DNA of 64,000 nucleotides from Rutpela maculata (Eukaryota > Arthropoda > Insecta > Coleoptera > Cerambycidae): assembly GCA_936432065.2 (NCBI GenBank), contig OW386287.2, positions 73,403,804 through 73,467,803 of the forward strand, written 5' to 3'. The notes under the pieces are model-generated. The model was not told the DNA's origin. It saw only the letters and a program-made list of their open reading frames with translations, and ran no database searches. The position numbers were made by a program, and so were the translations under genes. Of this stretch, positions 1 to 9,522 are shown one piece after another (the stretch's first letter is position 1; each line of letters opens with the position of its first letter).

Positions 1-273
1 CATAATTTTTCTGAATTCGTCTTTCTCTTCTTGACGTCTTCTTTCTTCATCCTCTTTTTCTTTCTGACGTCTTCTTTCTTCATCCTGACGTCGTTTTTCC
101 TGCTCTTCCTTTTCTTCTTGGCGTCTTATTTCCTGGTCTTCCATAATTTTCTTTAATTCATCTCGCTCTTCTTGACGTTTTCTCTCCTGTTCTTCTTTGT
201 CTTCCTGCCGTTGCTGCGCCATCATTTTTTGGAATTGTTCGAATAAGTCCTGTATTTGTTTATCGGATGCCAT
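1..273 (-). CDS. gag: Gag N-terminus of Gypsy A (partial)
   Basis: An ATG at 271-273 on the minus strand opens a frame that stays open for 91 codons to the window edge. After a short non-repetitive start (M-A-S-D-K-Q) the protein is almost only Glu, Arg, Lys, Gln and Asp in short repeats of the E-E-R-R-R-Q-E type, which predicts one long charged alpha helix or coiled coil. Gag proteins assemble the particle of LTR retrotransposons. The assignment rests on position (first frame after the primer site) and on close similarity to the gag region of Gypsy B at 46512-47690, which continues into a capsid-like domain. B has an in-frame stop and has lost the start in the matching region; A is open. Nothing can be said about the rest of the protein. 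Confidence 0.75.
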   Translation of the reverse strand, partial: MASDKQIQDLFEQFQKMMAQQRQEDKEEQERKRQEERDELKKIMEDQEIRRQEEKEEQEKRRQDEERRRQKEKEDEERRRQEEKDEFRKIM

Positions 274-661
274 ACTTCTTGTTGTTACAGGCATACGACG
301 AAATTACAATAAAATAAATTTAACTGTCACGTCAATATCGGCCATGGAACTTTCCAGACAAATCTCGAAATAGCACGAAAAAGTCTTATCCAAAGTCTTT
401 TGTCACTTATCCAGTTCAGAGAATTTACTAATCTCCACTAATGTCCAAATAGAAAAGTCCTAGTAATTTTCACGCACTAGCACAAATGAGTGTTTTTCAG
501 TGTCTCTGTCACTTTCCCGAAAACGCACTTTTTCATAGTTTTGAGTCCAAAAATAGTCCTTAAACAATGTCCCGTAAGTTAATCCTCCGTGTCACCACTA
601 ATTCCCGAGAAGAACACTGTAGAAACCTTCTCGAACAGTCCAGAAATCGTCTGTTATAATT

Positions 662-676
662 CCGCTTCTGACACCA
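662..676 (-). other. Primer-binding site of Gypsy A
   Basis: On the minus strand the sequence TGGTGTCAGAAGCGG lies two bases inside the LTR. Starting with TGG (pairs with tRNA CCA) and lying next to the LTR edge is diagnostic of a minus-strand primer site. The same 15 bases occur in Gypsy B. The bases fit the 3' end of an insect tRNA-Leu; the tRNA identity is from memory, not from alignment. Confidence 0.8.
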
Positions 677-678
677 AT

Positions 679-1138
679 TGTGACGTGCTTACACCCTTTT
701 TGTAAACACCCTGTATCGTGGATTCGGAAATTATAACAACCAGGGTAACACTAAACACTAATTTATTAACTTACTTAATTACAACAATAACTACTTGGCT
801 AATTAATAACACACTGTGTACTACTTGATCACTTTACTCTCTTCTGTTCTGATCTTACTACTCTTGTTATCTAAACTGAACTTCTCAACTGACAATTAGT
901 ACTGCACTAACTTCTTCCCTTTTGGTTTACTCCATGCCTTATATACCAAAGATGACAGATCTAGTAGCTTCTCTGATGACGTCACCATACTCTAGACAGT
1001 TCCAGAACAGATATGTCATCATTCTAGACCTTCTAGTAAGTTCTTTCCACATTCAGACATCCGAACTACTGAATTCTGTGCCTACTTTTCAGTGCAACTA
1101 ACATAACCTTAAATCTTAAGGGGTTGCAACATATTACA
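679..1138 (-). repeat. 5' LTR of Gypsy A (460 bp)
   Basis: Bounded by TGT...ACA on both strands. The outer end GGTTGCAACATATTACA aligns base for base in layout with the LTR end of Gypsy B, and the inner end lies beside the primer site. A TATATAAG box sits at 938-945 on the minus strand, followed by a segment (plus strand GATGACAGATCT) shared with the B LTR. It would drive transcription of the element. The matching 3' LTR is outside the window. Confidence 0.8.
938..945 (-). promoter_or_regulatory. TATA box in LTR A
   Basis: TATATAAG on the minus strand in the middle of the LTR; Gypsy B has TATAAAAG at the matching place (43786-43793 and 48357-48364). Position and conservation suggest the core promoter of this LTR group. 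Confidence 0.5.
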
Positions 1139-1424
1139 ATATTTTTTACATTTTTTAATTTCTTGCACTTGAAATTTATCTTATGAGTCTAAACATAATG
1201 CTTACACATTACCAAAAAGTTTTGAATACTACAAGCTACTACATTTTTGAAGTTGAATACAAACATGTCGAAAAATCACGATTTTACCCACCAAAACACG
1301 CAAGTAACTATTGATTGCTTCCAAGACATTTTCTTGCATACCTATTTCTTATTTCTCTGTTTAAAGTTGAAATCAATACATTAAAAAATAATTGTGAAAA
1401 AAAAATTGATTCAGCTAAAAATTA
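1139..1424. other. AT-rich sequence without recognisable features
   Basis: Flank between Gypsy A and the inverted-repeat element. No coding stretch or repeat recognised. The last three bases, TTA, match the three bases after 2895 and look like a target duplication. Confidence 0.6.
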
Positions 1425-1490
1425 CACAGGTCTACAAAAAAAAGTCTTGAGATATTTTTATGGTTTAATGGATGATAACGATTCATAAAA

Positions 1491-1666
1491 TCGACTTCTG
1501 GCGGGGCACCTCCTGTCAGGAACGTCACGAACACTGTTTAAAAATTAGTGAAATCATGTCATCGTTAGAAGGCTATTTTTTTTTGTGTGTACACATTTTA
1601 TGTTTAGAATGAATAAAATAAGATCGCCAGAAAGTGTGGGCCGTCAGGAGGCGCAGCCAGAAAGGT
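1491..1666 (+). repeat. Left arm of internal inverted repeat
   Basis: Pairs with 2025-2200 in reverse orientation. The best-conserved part includes CGCCAGAAAGTGTGGGCC, TGTGTGTACACATTTTATG and the outer ACTTCTGGC. It is probably a separate palindromic MITE lying inside the 1425-2895 element. Confidence 0.75.
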
Positions 1667-2024
1667 AATAATGATACAATACACCTGAGCACGGTACGTG
1701 TTAAATTCCTGTATTTAAGAGCCTATGGTACTTTTGTTGACACTAAGAACTTTACGGGGAGGCTATTCTATTGTTGAAGGAGCTTATATTTACGTTTTAA
1801 AATGGAGCCAGAACTTGTAACGGTGAGTTTAGAGTTCTGAGATGAAATATGCGAAAAAAAAAAATCCAATTTTCTTCAACAATCCTAAACATTTTCTTTC
1901 TGGCTACTGATGTGAGTTTCTTTCTGGGAATTTTTTTCTGTGTTCAAAACATTTAAATAAACATGCTCAACTTTAAAAAAGTTTGTAACGATCATGTTAT
2001 ATAACTCCGTTTTTTACATCTTTG

Positions 2025-2200
2025 ACCTTTCTGGTTGCGCCCCTGATGGCCCACACTTTCTGGCGATCGTATTTTATTCATTCTAAGCATAAAATGTGTA
2101 CACACAAAAAAAATGGCTTTGTAACGATGATATAATTTCACTGATTTTTATATCTTGAACCATGGCCAACTCGACGGGCTGACATATGCCAGAAGTCTAT
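2025..2200 (-). repeat. Right arm of internal inverted repeat
   Basis: Reverse complement of 1491-1666 with scattered differences. With the 360 bp spacer the pair could fold into a long hairpin. Confidence 0.75.
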
Positions 2201-2924
2201 TTTGTCGTTATTTAAGTTCGATAGAATTAATCAGCGCATAGAAAATGCTTGTAACGATGAGTGTCCGAAAAAGCCACTTAGCTCCCGCACCATAAGGTTC
2301 TAATCTAATTTTTCTGTAGTATTTTGATGCACTGAAGCGAATTTTGGACAAAAAAATTTTTTATCGTGTCAATTTCCCCCTACCGCCCTTTTATCCCCAT
2401 AAAAAGGCAAAAATGAGGTCTTGCTTGTCCTAAGGTTCTAATCTAACTTTTCTTAAGTATTTTGACGATCTGAAGCTAATTTTGGGCAAACATTTTTTTC
2501 TACCATGTCAGTTTCCCTCTACCACACCTTTTATCCCCCCAAAAAAGGGCAAAACAGGTTTTGTCTGAAGAACTTTTTTGAAGTATTTTGACGCGCTGAA
2601 GCCAATTTTGGACAAAAAAATTTTCTATCGGGTCAGTTTTCCTCAACCACCCTCTTCATCCCCTAAAATTTTGTATTGTCCAAGATTTGTTTCAGAGCGT
2701 CAAATTACTTCTGAAAGGTTAGATGAGAACCTTAGGACAAGACCTTTTTTGCCTTTTTAGGGGATGAAAGGGTTGGTAGAGGAAAACTGGCGCGGTAGAA
2801 ATTTTTTTGTCCAAGATTAGCTTCAGCGCATCAAAATACTTCAGAAAAGTTAGATTAGAACCTTAAGGTAAGACCTTTTGTTTTGTAGACCTGTGTTATG
2901 AATTAAAATTTCACCGTCACCCAA

Positions 2925-4400
2925 TTCAATTCAATTCAATAACAATTTATTTAATATTTTAGTTACATTATATGCGCCTAGCCGGATTCCGGTCCGGAGC
3001 CAGCCGCACAACCACAGCGCGTGGCGTCGTGGTTTGTGTGTGGCTGGGCGGAGCGGGTCCGGTTCGGCTAGAACAATAAGTTGAAGCGGGGCGTTAGTGC
3101 TCCTGTCTTAAAAAATAGGTAAGACTTAAAACTAACAATATGACTAGATATAGGAGAAAGCTTTTAGAAACTTAAAATTAAACTTATTGGTTTTTATTTA
3201 CGGTACACTTGTTAGAGCGCACTGCACTGTTTAAAGTTTCGGTTACTGATACGGGGAAAACTCAATGAAAAAACCCGTTCGAACTAATGACATCCTTCGT
3301 CCTGGTGGTCGTACCGCCTCCAGGAAGGTAGGGTGAGGGGATGTTGTAGTTTAAAAAGTTTGGATTTTACAAGAAGTTATTGGCCGAGGGAGAATTTTGA
3401 AAAGGAGACAAAAAAGGACAAAAGAACTAATAAAAATTAAGAAAAAGGGAGGTGAATAGAGGGGATAGACAGAGATTTGAGGTAAAATCTGGTGAAAAGG
3501 AAGAATTATGATATAGAAACGTGTGGCTAGGGAGGTTGCCGAAAGATAGGCAACGCCTGGTATGGTAATGGGTGTTTCAGGTTGAAAAGTATGGCATTAT
3601 GCTGTTTGATTCGTGTTATATCGCGGGTTAGTGGACTATCGCCCAGTTTGAATTGGTAGAATTTTTGTGATATTTCCTGGACGAAGTCCGCTAGTGGGGT
3701 TATGTCGTGACAACGTACGTAGAGATCTCTGAGGGAGGTGTACCTACCAGAGTTCGAAATGAGGCGCATAAATTTGTGTTCTAAGACTCTAAGTTTCCGC
3801 ATTGTCGTGGTCGGGATGCTGCACCACACCGGCGCCGCGTATGTGATAGCCGGCCTGATCACCATTGTATACAGTAATTTCTTATTCGTCCTGTTTAGTC
3901 CGCTACCCCTAGCCAGGAGTGGATACAGACTCCTGGACATGGAGTAGACCTTGCGTTCAGTTTCGTTTATGTGTATGTTAAACGTCAGTCGTTTGTCCAA
4001 GTTTACCCCCAAATACTTCACGCACCTTTTAATAGGAATTTGGCGGCCCTCGATCGAAATTGGTGTTAGGATGCGGTTGTCAGTGAACCGGCGCGTGAAG
4101 AGAATGGCCTCCGACTTTTCGGCGTTGATCCGAATCTTCCACTTGTCGTAATATGCCGTGGCGCGGGCCATGTGCGCTTTCAGTAGCATATTTGCTGCTT
4201 GTGCGTTGTGCGAATGCGCGTACATGGCCGTGTCGTCGGCGTACTTGGCAAGGTTCGTATTCGGAAACTCCGGGAAGTCGGAAACGTATAAATTGTATAA
4301 CTTTGGTGACAGGCACGACCCCTGAGGGACGCCCGCGCGAATATCCCGCCGAGTTGAAAGCTTGTTGTCACCCAGTTTACATAACCAGAAGCAGGTTATC
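2925..4400 (-). mobile_element. Jockey-like LINE, 5'-truncated
   Basis: On the minus strand a reverse-transcriptase C-terminus (3527-4400) is followed by a GC-richer 3' untranslated region that ends in an (ATTGA)n repeat at about 2925-2942. Such short-repeat tails and loss of the 5' end are normal for non-LTR retrotransposons copied by target-primed reverse transcription. No target duplication identified. Confidence 0.8.
3527..4400 (-). pseudogene. Jockey-like reverse transcriptase, C-terminal part
   Basis: The frame is open for about 290 codons to the stop at 3527. In order it shows R-A-G-V-P-Q-G-S (RT motif B region), Y-A-D-D-T-A (catalytic motif C), the K-Y-L-G-V motif and the long connection region typical of Jockey-superfamily LINEs. 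The frame runs on upstream of 4400, but that sequence is AT-rich flank and does not resemble RT, so the element begins part-way through the RT domain. The endonuclease, RT motif A and ORF1 are missing, so it cannot be autonomous. No stop interrupts the retained part, which suggests a fairly young truncated insertion. Confidence 0.85.
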
Positions 4401-5179
4401 AAATTAATGCAAGATTTGAAATTAAGATTTTCTTTTTTTTTGATATTTGTCACATTATTCTTTCGCTGTTTGCTAAATCCTATAAAAACATTCCTTACTG
4501 TAACTATTAACTCACTTAAAATGAACAATTGCACGCGTTACTCCTGAATTTTGATTTGCAAATAATATTGTGGAGTATTATTGTATTAATGAGACATAAT
4601 ATTTCAAATGTAACTGAAGTCGAATATAATTTGTTTTTTTCATCGATTGCTTGGATTGAGGAATTTTTTTTGTGGAAATGCAATTTGTATGGTATCAGTA
4701 CATTCTTGCTTGGATCCAATCAATAATATTTCTGACTTTAATTACTTATATTGTGAATAAAAATTACTCGAGTACAGAGAATTTAAAAAATATATTTTTA
4801 ATCTGTATAATTAATTAACAAAACAGCAAGAACAGATATCTGCATCTGATTAAATCGAATTACTCAAGTCCCGAGAATATGGTGCAAAACGCGAAAATTA
4901 AGTGAAGCGTAGCAATAAAAGCGAAATTCTATTTGTCACTGTCAATTTGTGATAGTTAATTGTACAATTAGATTAGAAGACAAACACTGTACACTTGATA
5001 TATTCGATCGTTAGCTTAATTAAATCAAGACGCCAAGGTTGTACTGACTTTCGGTATTTGTTAAGAATTACTTTGCGTAATATAAATTGATAGTAATTTA
5101 ATAGGTTATTTGTACTTATTAGTTTCTAGATATGCAATTCGAAGCTACCTTTTGTTTAGCACTCGTCATTTAAAAACTT
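4401..5179. other. AT-rich stretch, no gene seen
   Basis: Short random frames only. I see no splice-like coding continuity, repeat structure or RNA gene. Confidence 0.6.
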
Positions 5180-5405
5180 TATATGATATGGCGGGATGTC
5201 AGCTAAAAGCTGGTGTAAATCCCAACCACTTTCTTATTAAACAGGTATCAGTGTGTGTGTGTGTGTTAGAAAGTGGGATGAAAAACTGCGTTGCACAGGG
5301 TAGTATACTGAGGCCGATGTTATTTCTAATCTGTATGAATGATTTATCTGATGCTCATTCAGTCCCAACGGTTCTTTCTATAGATTACACTAAATTTGCG
5401 GAACA
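5180..5405 (+). pseudogene. Reverse-transcriptase fragment of a LINE
   Basis: The translated stretch contains V-A-Q-G-S-I-L-R-P-M-L-F-L-I and N-D-L-S-D-A, matching RT motif B and the segment after it in Jockey/CR1-like LINEs (usual form G-V-P-Q-G-S-I-L-G-P-L-L-F). The expected Y-A-D-D box is replaced by I-D-Y-T-K-F. A (GT)n run at 5252-5266 interrupts the coding similarity. No 5' or 3' end of an element can be placed. Confidence 0.6.
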
Positions 5406-5511
5406 CTGAAAATTACTGGCAACAATGTTGCTAGTTTATAAATCAGGATGTTAAAAAGTGGCGAATTTTGGCCTAAGCTGAACAACTGAAAATGAATATG
5501 GTTTTTGATTC

Positions 5512-6110
5512 CCGTAGAATGCGATGACGTATTCGATTTTACGAAAATATGTCGGGAAAATGTGGAAAAGTTAAGAAAATGCTTGAGAATTTACAAAGTC
5601 CTGTCTGAGATATCCACAAGTTAAACTTTTAATATCCATTATATTTTACTTTAGATTATGGTGGTTTCTTTTAGCATTTTTCTCGTAGAATATGATTCTC
5701 TACTTCGCCTTGCCGAAAAATGTCTGGAAAATGCGGAAAAATTTAGAGAATGCCCAAAAATTTACAAATTCAAGTCTGTGATATTCAAAATTTAAACTTT
5801 TTAAGATCCATAGCTTATTATGCGACATTCAGGTGGTTTATTGTAGTATTTTTTCCGTAGGATACAAGGGTCAACTTTTTTTGCACAAAAATGTTGGGAA
5901 AAGGCGTAAAAATTAAAAAGGCTTGAAAACTCACAAAACCTAGCCTGATGGTCATAATTTTAACCTTTTAGATGAGTATATAACTAAAACTTCGGGTGGT
6001 TTTTCGTAGTATTTTTTCCTTTTGAATACGATGGTCTATTTTGTTTGTGTTAAAATGCATAATAAGTTACAATATTTAGTCTGTAACGGCCACAAGTTAA
6101 ACCTCAAGAT
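5512..6110. repeat. Degenerate tandem repeat, ~170 bp unit, about 3.5 copies
   Basis: Unit starts near 5512, 5686, 5856 and 6019 (words like CGTAGAATACGATG), giving periods of about 174, 170 and 163 bp. Each unit carries in order a GTCGGGAAAATG-like word, CTTGAAAATTTACAAA-like and CACAAGTTAAACTTTT-like words, then GGTGGTTTCTTTTAG. Identity is visibly low. Unit length is in the range of insect satellite monomers. No coding capacity. Confidence 0.7.
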
Positions 6111-6551
6111 CTAGAGTATCTAACTTAATTTCAAGTTAGATAAAATCATTATAACTTCAAGCTAATAATGTCTTAATCCAATAGTGCCTATTGTATGATT
6201 TATCATACAGAGGTTAAGTTGTTTCTAATGAAGTGTAAACAAATCGAGTGTGACAAATTCAGTGATTTTATTCATCTAAAGTGTTATTTGCATATATAGA
6301 CAATAAGCTTAGGACAAAAATTCGATAGTTTTATACTTGAGTAAGTTATAACTGAGCGTTCTATAACCAGTAAATTTCTACACAGCAGAAAATGAGCTCA
6401 CGGTAAGATTATGTTTCACAGTTTTCATTTGGAAGTAATGTATTTGACTTTTATTCATGTAATAATTCTTTATACATATTATAGGATGTAATTATACCAT
6501 TTCATAGTCATATCAATTCTTTCTGTAATTGCAGCAGCGGAAAAAACTTTT

Positions 6552-6569
6552 CGTATGATATATCATACG
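6552..6569. promoter_or_regulatory. 18 bp perfect palindrome of the piggyBac-like element
   Basis: CGTATGATATATCATACG is a perfect palindrome, lying about 60 bp before the transposase similarity. Variants near both ends (6193-6208 and 7645-7658) suggest a binding site for transposase or a host factor. That function is inference. Confidence 0.5.
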
Positions 6570-6605
6570 GTAGGCAGATGGCAGTATGAATGTTAGTTTT
6601 GTTTC

Positions 6606-7548
6606 AGAACTTATTTTTCATTGAATGAGGCTATGGAGCCTTATTTTGGCTGTAACAATAAGAAGAAATTTATAAAGGGAAAGCCTATTCGCTATGGCTT
6701 TAAATTTTGGTGCCTCACAACCCCCCAGGGGTACCTATTGAAATTCAACCCCTACACGGGCAATGTGGATAAAATCAAGGGTAAAACTTTGGGATCCAGT
6801 GTCACCGAGAAACTTTGTATGAGATATATTCCCCGCATTCGACCATATATTTGGATCATTTTTTCAACTCCTTACCATTACTTGAGCTTCTGCAAAATAA
6901 TGAAATTCAATGTATTGGTACCATCTGCTCTGACCGTATAGAGAAAGCTCCTTCAAAAGAGCTGCAAAAAGAAAAACGAGGGACTTCTCATATTCTGATT
7001 GACTCTAATAGTGGTATTCAACTCACCAGATGGCATGACAATAGTCAAGTGAATATCGCAACCAACATCAAAAACAAAGACATTTGTTTGACAACAAAGG
7101 AAGCAAGTTGATGTGGATCAACCGACACTTATAAGTCTCTATTACCAAGGAATGGGAGACGTGGATATGTTCGATAAAATGAGAGGACTATCATATACGA
7201 ATCAGATCTCGCAAATGGTATTGGGCAATGATTTGCTTTTGCTTGAATGGATCGGTAATCAACATGTGGCTTCTTTATCGTTTTATCTATCCAAACGTGT
7301 CCCTTCTGCAGTTTTTGAAGATAATTGTTCTCACAACTTTAACTGCCCCTGAACATTTAGCTGCCCCCAAACCAAAATGTAGTAGAAAAATATTGAAAGA
7401 GGTCAGGTATGATAAAACTGATCACTTGATTGATAAAATTTCTACACAAAGACGTTGTGGTTATTGTACAAAATTTTCTTGTGTCAAATGTAACACAGGA
7501 TTACATCCAGACATATGCTTTCGAAGATATCATTCCCCTTCTATGTGA
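6606..7548 (+). pseudogene. piggyBac transposase remnant (DDE_Tnp_1_7 type)
   Basis: Three frames join to give the C-terminal half of a piggyBac transposase. The first part reads N-E-A-M-E-P-Y-F-G, then K-P-I-R-Y-G-F-K-F-W-C and G-Y-L-L-K-F-N-P-Y. A later frame has the M-G-D-V-D-M-F-D box (usual M-G-G-V-D), and the last ends in a Cys-rich domain (R-R-C-G-Y-C ... C-V-K-C ... C-F-R-R-Y-H) like the piggyBac C-terminal zinc-binding domain. The usual D-E at the first catalytic Asp is N-E here, so the catalytic residue itself is lost. Frameshifts near 6830 and 7330 and a stop at 7109-7111 confirm decay. The N-terminal part is not recognisable; an ATG at 6390 followed by a GTAAGA donor-like site could be the old first exon. 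Confidence 0.85.
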
Positions 7549-7865
7549 TATATTCTGCTATTTTCTCTTAAATTTATTGAATATTTTCTATTATAATAAA
7601 TAATATGTCTTAATAATATTCTATTCTATATTATATTCCTATGATATGATATATCATACGTCAAAAAAATCGGTGAAAATGCACAGCAGTAAATAAAATG
7701 TGATTTGGGGGGTCCTGACAAGCCCTAAATGAAGGTCAATCAATATTTTTTTCAAAAGTTTTCCAAAAAAAATTACACGGGCACTATTGGGTTTTAATAT
7801 ATTTCACTTGGGAATGACGCAAACTAGATTCTGAAAGTTTTCAAACATTTTCTTAATTTTTTCGC

Positions 7866-9264
7866 ATGTTCCTACAAAAGAGAGTAGACCCTCCTATCTC
7901 ATGGAAAAAATACTACAAGAAACCACCTGAATTGGCGACTGTCTCCAACTACAGAGCTATATCAATTTTAAGCAATTTTTCAAAGTTAATCGAAAGGGTA
8001 GTTTATAATAGTATATATTCCTTTTTAAATACAAACAAAATATTGACGACTTGCCAGCATGGTTTTAGAGTTGGTCTTTCGACTGAAACCGCTTCGATTG
8101 GTTTTGTACAATACATCCATGATAAAAATGATCCGGGTGAGCATGTTTTTGGTGTGTTTTTTGACTTGTCCCGGGCTTTTGACACTATAAATCCGGACTT
8201 TTTATCAGATAAATTATCAGCAATAGGTATCAGAGGGCCAATTAATAATTGGATAAAATCATATATGACTGACAGATCTCTTGTTGTTAAAGTAGGCGAG
8301 GCGGATTCCCAATTATTTAATACAAACCTAGGAACTCCTCAAGGCAGTATATTGGGACCTCTATTATTTCTCTTGTTTGTGAATGATTTACCAGAATATG
8401 TTCTGCAACATAGAGGATTATTTATGTAAGCTGATGATACCACCATTGTAGTATCGGGTGTAAAATTTTAGATGCTGTCGACAAAGTCAGCGTTAATATA
8501 GAGGTTTTTAAGATTTGGTGCAACAGAAATAAGTTAATTATAAATTTAAATAAGACTGAGTGTATGAAATTTTCCTATGGGAATCACAACGTACCAGATA
8601 TACACTTTTCTTTAGGCGATAACCAAATCAAAACTACTACTAAAACTACATTTTTAGGAATCCAGGTGGATGAAAACCTTAATTTTACCGATCAAGTTAG
8701 CCAGGTATGCTCTAGGTTGAACAAGTCTTTTTTGCGCTGTCATCGCTGAAAAATGATTTAAATGAGGATTCCTTGTTGTCATTGTATTACGCCCAAGTAT
8801 ACTCAGCAATGAGCTATAATTTCTCAATATGGGGACAATTTACAGAAGCTACCGTTTTTATAACACAAAAGCGCATATTAAGACTAATGTTTAACCTAGC
8901 CTACAGGGAATCATGCCGTATGACTTTTAAGAAAAAAGGTATATTGACTTTTATGTCAATTTATTTACTTAAAACACTATGTTTCATATTTTTAAATCAA
9001 AGTAAATTTTACAAAAATGTCAGTTTTCATGATTACCCCACTAGAAATAAAGACAAATTCTGTTTTGGTAAAATCTCTCACGAGAAATATAAGAAGTCTC
9101 CAGTCTACGCAGGCTGTAGTTTTTTTAACATGTTGCCGCCTGCAATAAAATCATCACATTGTTTTGCAGAGTTTAAGAGAAAGTTAAAATCGTTTTTAGT
9201 CAAAGGTTGTTTTTACACACTGGACGACTTCATTACCGGTTGCAACATGACACAAAACGTGTGA
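7866..9264 (+). pseudogene. LINE reverse transcriptase (CR1/Jockey-like), broken
   Basis: Four collinear pieces cover most of the RT. N-Y-R-A-I-S-I-L opens the fingers, F-D-L-S-R-A-F-D-T is motif A, G-T-P-Q-G-S-I-L-G-P-L is motif B. At motif C the expected Y-A-D-D reads stop-A-D-D because the Tyr codon is TAA (8427-8429). A frameshift follows near 8465. The pieces at 8564-8749 (T-F-L-G-I-Q-V motif) and 8773-9264 give the connection region and C-terminus, separated by an in-frame stop. The last piece has the Y-P-T-R-N and S-P-V-Y-A-G motifs usual near the C-terminus of such LINEs. Several stops make it inactive. Confidence 0.85.
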
Positions 9265-9505
9265 AAATTTATGTGGTGATTTCCTGTACTATCTGTTGGT
9301 TCTCAGTATATGTTTTTTTTGTATGTTTGTGTGTATATTTTGCGTATAGATATTTTGTGTTTTTTTAATCAAATATTTTGTATTATGTTATCATTTGTTT
9401 GTTTTTTACTATATTTTGTTTTTATATATTCATGTATTTTTTTATACAATATAATTACTGACCTACCTTATCCATTCTATTGTAGAAGAAAAGGTTAATA
9501 AATAC

Positions 9506-9522
9506 ATTATTATTATTATTAT
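9506..9522. repeat. (ATT)n tract at the junction of two LINEs
   Basis: Five ATT units plus AT. It ends the plus-strand CR1-like LINE and borders the 3' end of the minus-strand R4-like LINE. Confidence 0.8.

Larger units (their letters stand above)
1..1138 (-). mobile_element. Gypsy-type LTR retrotransposon A, 5' part, cut by the window edge
   Basis: Reading the minus strand from 1138 leftwards there is a complete LTR, a primer-binding site, an untranslated leader of about 390 bp and the start of a gag frame that leaves the window at position 1. LTR, leader and gag all resemble Gypsy B (43537-58727), so A and B are two members of one group. A keeps the gag start codon and first residues that B has lost. 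The bases after the LTR are ATAT, a possible 4 bp target duplication that cannot be tested because the other end lies outside. Confidence 0.85.
1425..2895. mobile_element. Composite inverted-repeat (MITE-like) element, TIR CACAGGTCTAC
   Basis: The ends are CACAGGTCTACAAAA and its reverse complement, flanked by TTA on both sides (1422-1424 and 2896-2898). Inside are two kinds of structure. Arms of about 175 bp at 1491-1666 and 2025-2200 form an inverted repeat around a spacer. Then 2290-2890 holds 120-140 bp units (recognised by the words GAAGCCAATTTTGG and GGTTCTAATCTAA): three in forward and two in inverted orientation. No open frame of note. A truncated relative lies at 31770-32062. The short CA-starting TIR and 3 bp duplication would fit a CACTA-like (CMC) element, but that is inference. 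Confidence 0.7.
6173..7797 (+). mobile_element. piggyBac-like DNA transposon, decayed
   Basis: TTAA occurs at both ends (6173-6176 and 7794-7797), followed inward by matching termini containing CCAATAGTGCC and its reverse complement. TTAA duplication is the hallmark of piggyBac, and the interior encodes a damaged piggyBac transposase. Subterminal palindromes based on GTATGATATATCATAC occur at 6193-6208, 6552-6569 and 7645-7658. At 1.6 kb it is shorter than an autonomous element. Confidence 0.85.
7866..9522 (+). mobile_element. CR1/Jockey-like LINE, 5'-truncated, (ATT)n tail
   Basis: Reverse-transcriptase similarity from about 7885 to 9264 is followed by a T-rich 3' untranslated region and the tail TTAATAAATAC(ATT)n at 9494-9522. 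Endonuclease and ORF1 are absent. The tail directly abuts the minus-strand R4/Dong-like LINE, and another (ATT)n lies on that LINE's far side. Confidence 0.8.

Noticed and set aside
9310..9498. 62-codon frame after the CR1-like LINE
   Set aside because: T-rich 3' untranslated region, Phe/Tyr-rich, no motif.
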